Source of the DNA: Ecdyonurus torrentis
Taxonomy: Eukaryota; Arthropoda; Insecta; Ephemeroptera; Heptageniidae
Direction: 5' to 3'
DNA length: 64,000 nt
NCBI GenBank assembly: GCA_949318235.1
Contig: OX439127.1
Coordinates: 30,880,569 to 30,944,568, forward strand
The notes below the pieces were generated by a model, which saw nothing but the letters and a program-made list of their open reading frames with translations, made no database searches and was not told where the DNA came from. Shown here in pieces: positions 59,498 through 64,000 of the stretch. Position 1 is the first letter of the stretch, and every line of letters starts with the position of its first letter. The position numbers and the translations under genes are program-made.

Positions 59498-59956
59498 TTG
59501 AAGATTACTGTCTTAATATTGGTTTGTTTTATTTTTAAATTAGTTCGCGCATTGCTGTTACTCGTTATGGATATTGCGAACTGTGTTGGAGCGCTTGTGG
59601 TGGGTAGCTTTTGCGAAGGAAGAAGGCTCAGATTATCCACGACGGTTACCTTTAATTGGAAGCTTTCAACGCCAATGATGTTATATACACTGTTATTGGA
59701 CATGGAAAAAAGGTTTCGTGAACTATTGGAAGTGAAAGAAAAATATGCATATTATTACCCCCCACTTGCTTTAGGCCATGGCTGCGCGTGGCAGCTAAAT
59801 TTAGATGAGCAAGCAGGCAAGCAGGCAGACTATTCTTGCTTGCATAGTGTCAGCCAGCTAGTCTACCTCCTCTTACCCTGCTTTCAGATTTACTATCACT
59901 TTCTCACTTTTGGAGAGGGCGAACATGGCCGTTTTTTATTTATTAATCGTCTCTAG
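59498..59956 (+). other. Unassigned 152-residue open frame
   Basis: A single open frame, starting at 59498, after a GC-richer stretch. The translation (with DMEKRFRELLEVKEKYAYYY in the middle) does not resemble any family I recognise, and codon use is not distinctive. It is either chance or transcribed 5' sequence of the alternative promoter region. Confidence 0.2.
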
Positions 59957-60189
59957 TCTCGATATTGTTCATGTGAGCAAAGTTTACTTCATGCCCATAA
60001 AACATATAATTGCGAGGTGGCGGGAAAACGTTGGCTCATTATTCAAAGCAAGGGGGGTGTCGATGCGACCCTAGGATGCAATGACTTAAGCGATCGTTCG
60101 AGGCCCTTTTGAGAACAAAGGCTTTGTAGTACAGTTAAACTCTTTATGTCAAGTCAAACTCGTAAGAAAGTGAAATTGCAAGGCTGTTT

Positions 60190-60538
60190 TTAAGGGTTGT
60201 CTTTAGTTGGCTTATATCTCAAAATCTAAAAAGAAAACTACCTAATTTTTTTATGTCACCTCAAACTTAATGATAACAGCTACCCATGTTAAAATTTTCA
60301 GTACCCGTGACCATCAGATAAGAGAGAAAATAATTTTTGAAATTTTCTAAAATTGACATGGCCTCTTATGGGACGAAAACTTTAAAAAATCATAATTCAA
60401 AATCTAGCATGGTGACCCCCCAAAATTTTTACATTTTTGAAGTTGCCTTAACCTAATGTATCACCATGCAAAATTTCAGATTTTTCCTTCTTTATGACTT
60501 TTTAGTCAAATCCCGTAGTAGCTGATTTCCCGCCTTAA
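60190..60538. mobile_element. Family C element at TTAA, copy C3, diverged
   Basis: TTAAGGGTTGTC at the left and GATTTCCCGCCTTAA at the right. The interior follows C1/C2 in order, with CTTATATCTCAAAA, AAAATCATA, GGTGACCCC.CAAAATTTTTA, TTGAA.TTG.CT and ATGCAAAATTTCAGA. It is an older member of the family. Confidence 0.65.
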
Positions 60539-60809
60539 CGACTTCTAGAAACACGAAAAAAGAAGTTAATTCTATTACACGAACAACCTGTACATGCATG
60601 TGTTGTGAAATATATAAAACACGAGACAAACTAAAGGATTGATTTACCAAACGACTGATTGGTTTTGAAATGCAATATAATTTATACAGTACCAGAATTT
60701 TTATTTCATTTTTTTTCATAGATTATATAATATATGTATGCCCTGTGATAGCAAATCAATATTTTAATAATTTTTTACAATCATTTCTTTTATATAAGAG
60801 TAATACCAT

Positions 60810-60812
<3 letters not shown>

Positions 60813-60874
<62 letters not shown>
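60813..60874. repeat. (TA)n array
   Basis: About 30 TA units. Confidence 0.97.
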
Positions 60875-60878
<4 letters not shown>

Positions 60879-60981
60879 CTTCAATGCAACATGCAATGAT
60901 ATAGAAAGGAAAAAAAAAGAAAAGAATGTGCGTTAGAAATTTAAATCTTCAAACTTATAATATTGGATATATTATGCAAAT

Positions 60982-60987
<6 letters not shown>

Positions 60988-61067
<80 letters not shown>

Positions 61068-61112
61068 CACACACACACACACATACATACATAATTATGT
61101 GTGTGTGTGTGT
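60988..61112. repeat. Compound (TA)n-(CA)n-(TG)n microsatellite
   Basis: About 37 TA units (60988-61062), then a CA array, a short CATA stretch and a TG array. CA and TG arms are complementary and could form a hairpin. Confidence 0.95.
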
Positions 61113-61309
61113 AAATTATTTTAGACTATATATTTTATACACTTATAAACTAAATTATGTATTATATTTTTCTTTCGATATAAAATAAGAGTCAACAAGT
61201 CATACTGCGCGGCTTTTGATGCATGTAATTTAAAATGATCTTGTTGGCCACGTGATGAGATGATATCATGAGAATACCCTTTCCATTAAATTAACGTGTA
61301 ACTTCTGAA

Positions 61310-61501
61310 TTGGCACTTGTTTGGAAGGCAGTTATGCGGAAGAAATTGAAGAAATCGTTTACAGTATTAACTCCTGATAATTTTCCCCAAATTCATACGA
61401 GCTTTAATGAAGGAAAGAAAGTTCACGAATATTTGGGACTGATGCCTTTGAATATTACAAGCGTCGCATTTCACCCCCCCCCCCCCCTTCAAATTACTTA
61501 A
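61310..61501 (+). other. Unassigned 63-residue open frame
   Basis: Reads LALVWKAVMRKKLKKSFTVL then TPDNFPQIHTSFNEGKK and HEYLGLMPLNITSVAF. The composition looks more protein-like than neighbouring frames, but there are no clear splice sites or recognised domain. It might be a decayed coding fragment. Confidence 0.2.
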
Positions 61502-61607
61502 CATTGAAAGAAAAAAAAAATCAGTAACAGATGAGGATCACAATTATGGAATATAATATAGTGAATAGCACATATTCATAACTGTAGGGGAAAGAACACG
61601 TGTTACT

Positions 61608-62090
61608 GTTATGGCGTATAAGTTGTAACGTACTGTACTTACGGAGTGTACTGCAGAAGCATGTAACAACACACTCGACGGCACAATGCTGAACGAAGGA
61701 TTTATTGTTTTTATTATTTTAAAACAATTTAAATTAGTATTTCAATCGATCACAGAAAATAGATAGTTGGTCAACTGGCCAATTTTCTAGGTAATGTTTC
61801 AGAGCTGTTTTATAAAAATATCGTTTTTTTTAACATAATTTCCTAAAATTCTAAAATTGAGGGGGGGGGGGGGGGGAGAAGAATTTTTATACATTTTTAC
61901 GACAGTTTTGTGATTCCTATTGGAATTCATACATTTCTCGAGTCAAGTTCTGGTATGATCCACAATTGAAATACAATTTAAATTTTTTTTTTTAAATATA
62001 AACAAATAATTCCTTCGTTCAGCAGTGTGCAAACACTTTGAGTGTGTTTTTACATGCTTTTGCAGTACACTCCGTAAGTACGCCATAACG
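61608..62090. mobile_element. Foldback element with CGTTATGGCGTA ends
   Basis: GTTATGGCGTA, CTTACGGAGTGTACTGCA, AGCATGTAA and GCTGAACGAAGGA at the left (61608-61702) are mirrored at the right (62020-62090) by TCCTTCGTTCAGC, TTACATGCT, TGCAGTACACTCCGTAAG and TACGCCATAAC. The centre is AT-rich, with a G-run at 61861-61876. Confidence 0.75.
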
Positions 62091-62841
62091 TGCCGCCTTC
62101 CCAAGCAACTCTATAGCATAGAATCAATTAATGGAAGTCTTAATAGCTTTTTACGATTTACATAAAATGGTAAAATTACAATAATTTACATTTTGAAAGT
62201 TTTTGATTTTTGCGTAATTTTGTAGCTTCCATCAAGTTAAATTTATGACTGGGTATCCCAAGTTTCAAATGTCATCCCTGTAGAAATATTAATTTAGAAT
62301 GTTTTTATTTTCTAACTTTTGTGCTTGTAATTGAGATTTCATTAAATCCAGGCCATGTATTTGATTACATTTTCCGATAGTAATAAAAAATTGCAGTGCA
62401 ATATAAGCAGTATTATATTATATTTCAGTGTATATGGTTAAATTAAAGCGGAAGCAGAATTAACTAAAAAAAAAAACATTTAGTCGGCAGTTCGTACGTT
62501 GGCTTTGCGAATGAAATTCCTTCATTTTTTAGTAGAATTGTTTTTAATTACTACTGCTCTTTCAGTGTATTGGGAGCGGACCATGTTGACAGTACTTAGG
62601 GGTTTCAATAGTAATAGCTAACATCCAAAAGTCACATGAGGAAACCTGTGACAGTCTAGTAACTTGGGTGTACTTGTAGGGGTTTGTAGCTCCTCCACTT
62701 TTACGTAAAATGAAATAGCGTTAATTTATTGGCATAGTTTTGAACATAATTTAGTAATAATTTATGTGATCAATTAAAATAAAATATTCATTGAAAATCT
62801 TAATCTAATAATCGATGTTGTTATTCGAGAATATAAGTTAC

Positions 62842-63184
62842 TTAAAGCCATAGACCGCATAAAACAACATGTGCTTTTTAATGAATAAACACGAAATGGG
62901 ATCTTCAAAACTGATGACAATTTTTACCCGAATGTTAATGTAGCCCCACGAGAGAGCGTGAAAATACTGTAAAGTATGCAATTTGCGTGAAAATTCATGT
63001 TTATGACGTCAGAAACATGCAAAAATTAGTATGAAAATGTTGTGCGGGTTGCATAAATCGACTTTTCTGATCACTGCTACGGGGCTACAGTTGGGTTTTG
63101 AGACAAACTAACGTTATTTATGTAAATGTCATCAAGTGTTTTGTGATATAAATGCTTATGTTTTTCTCCAGTCTATTCCTTTAA
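62842..63184 (+). mobile_element. Family B element at TTAA, copy B5
   Basis: TTAAAGCCATAGACCGCATA to CCAGTCTATTCCTTTAA. 343 bp, full length, few differences from B4. Confidence 0.9.
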
Positions 63185-63198
63185 GGACAGAAAAATTG

Positions 63199-63201
<3 letters not shown>

Positions 63202-63276
<75 letters not shown>
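63202..63276. repeat. (TA)n array
   Basis: About 37 TA units, beginning 18 bp after copy B5. Confidence 0.97.
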
Positions 63277-63279
<3 letters not shown>

Positions 63280-64000
63280 GATGTTTGTAAGCCCTGTTCA
63301 ATGTGTAAAAAAAAAAAAAAAAAAATGCAAGTAATGACTGAAAATGAAAGCGCGCTTGGGGGGTGGGGGATAAGAAACGCGGGAGAACAAGAAAAAAGCC
63401 CGCTTGTGACAGAACCTTACAAAAAAAAAGTTAAAAAAAAAAGCGTGAAAGAGTTTGTATTTGGTTTTGATAATGGTAGCTTTTTAATATTATTTTAACC
63501 AGCAGATGGAAAACTTTATTTTTATTGTGTTGGTGTAGGCTTTATTTTTATTATTATTTCTTTTCTTATTTCTTCTATAACACCAAAACCGGAATCCTAC
63601 TGGATTCAAGGAATTATTATTATTTATTATTATTATTATTTTTTTTTTTTTTTTGCGTATTCCAATAACAGTACGTGTTACTAGTAATCTGTCAATAGAT
63701 AAGGGCGCCGGATCAGCTGTGACAACAAGCGCATGAATCAAAGATCGCGACCTATTTTCTCTGGCAATGATAATATTTGAAATGCAACTGAAGTAAACTT
63801 CAATGTTTCAGCATATTCGAACAGTAATAAAATTGTCCCTCCCACATTGTAGTCAAAGAGTAGGTAATAAAATTAAGAATTGGGTTTTTATGGTCTATTG
63901 TGTTTAACTTTGCAAACGTGGCACTGAAGTCAGAAAGCTTTAGTTTGTTCTAGAAGTTAACAGTAAGCCACTTGTTTCTCAACTTGACTTCTATCAAGAC

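Larger units (their letters stand above)
51253..64000 (+). other. eIF4G: eIF4G intron 9, incomplete
   Basis: At least 12.7 kb with no exon that fits phase 1 on its 5' side. It contains the alternative first exon at 59240. Mapped elements are K2, A4, Z with B4, C3, a foldback at 61608-62090, B5 and long TA arrays. Stretches 51310-52060, 52160-53190, 53515-54180, 56690-58530 and 63280-64000 show only AT-rich sequence, homopolymers and weak palindromes. Confidence 0.65.

Noticed and set aside
60670..61114. Proteins with long IYIYIY runs
   Set aside because: Translations of TA arrays.
1..64000. CRISPR arrays, bacterial operons or phage genes
   Set aside because: No regularly spaced direct repeats; spliced animal gene structure throughout.

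Overview
The window is AT-rich animal nuclear DNA, with long introns, (TA)n and (CA)n arrays, homopolymer tracts and many foldback DNA transposons. Its one recognisable gene is eIF4G, the scaffold subunit of the cap-binding complex eIF4F, on the + strand. Only the N-terminal, poly(A)-binding-protein-interacting part lies here. The eIF4E-binding motif and the MIF4G, MA3 and W2 domains must lie beyond base 64000. Mariner-type transposase relics of a kind common in arthropods and an otherwise ordinary metazoan intron/exon style suggest an invertebrate. I cannot name the species.

Gene layout. I rebuilt the main chain from splice signals and reading phase: 6218-6344, 7709-7762, 29152-29490, 32340-32386, 34124-34222, 38838-38912, 49738-49867, 50026-50357 and 50427-51252. 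All eight junctions keep frame, giving 676 codons plus one base, still open at the last donor. Conserved landmarks include a MNYMPNARAQPQ segment, a YPGQGRGG segment, and the PABP-binding box KRRAHAIPIVNPETGKD near residues 353-369.

The main finding is a set of alternative first coding exons. Each opens with an ATG preceded by an in-frame stop, ends at a donor in the right phase for the next shared exon, and mostly follows a locally GC-rich promoter-like stretch. They are 22780-23065 (a histidine-rich 95-residue N-terminus), 48234-48275 (MYQNWDGIYPPNNM) and 59240-59333 (31 residues starting MSNMEERAKASPS). The last would make an eIF4G without the PABP box. Further GC-rich stretches at about 48.7-49.0 kb and 54.2-55.2 kb may be more promoters. 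Together the locus looks like a tandem-promoter array setting how much PABP-binding N-terminus each isoform carries.

The introns and flanks are filled with short non-autonomous elements. Three families sit at TTAA targets: A (palindromic, 4 copies), B (about 340 bp, 5 copies) and C (3 copies). Others are D (long inverted repeats, TTGACTA ends), E (two near-perfect 230 bp hairpins with oppositely oriented loops), F (a 1 kb foldback), H (201 bp with 8 bp target duplications, 2 copies), K, V, Z, a tRNA-like SINE relic and two mariner-type transposase relics. Several are nested, so insertion order can be read. Families A and B and one other foldback carry the CRE-type octamer TGACGTCA, which is clearly over-represented here.
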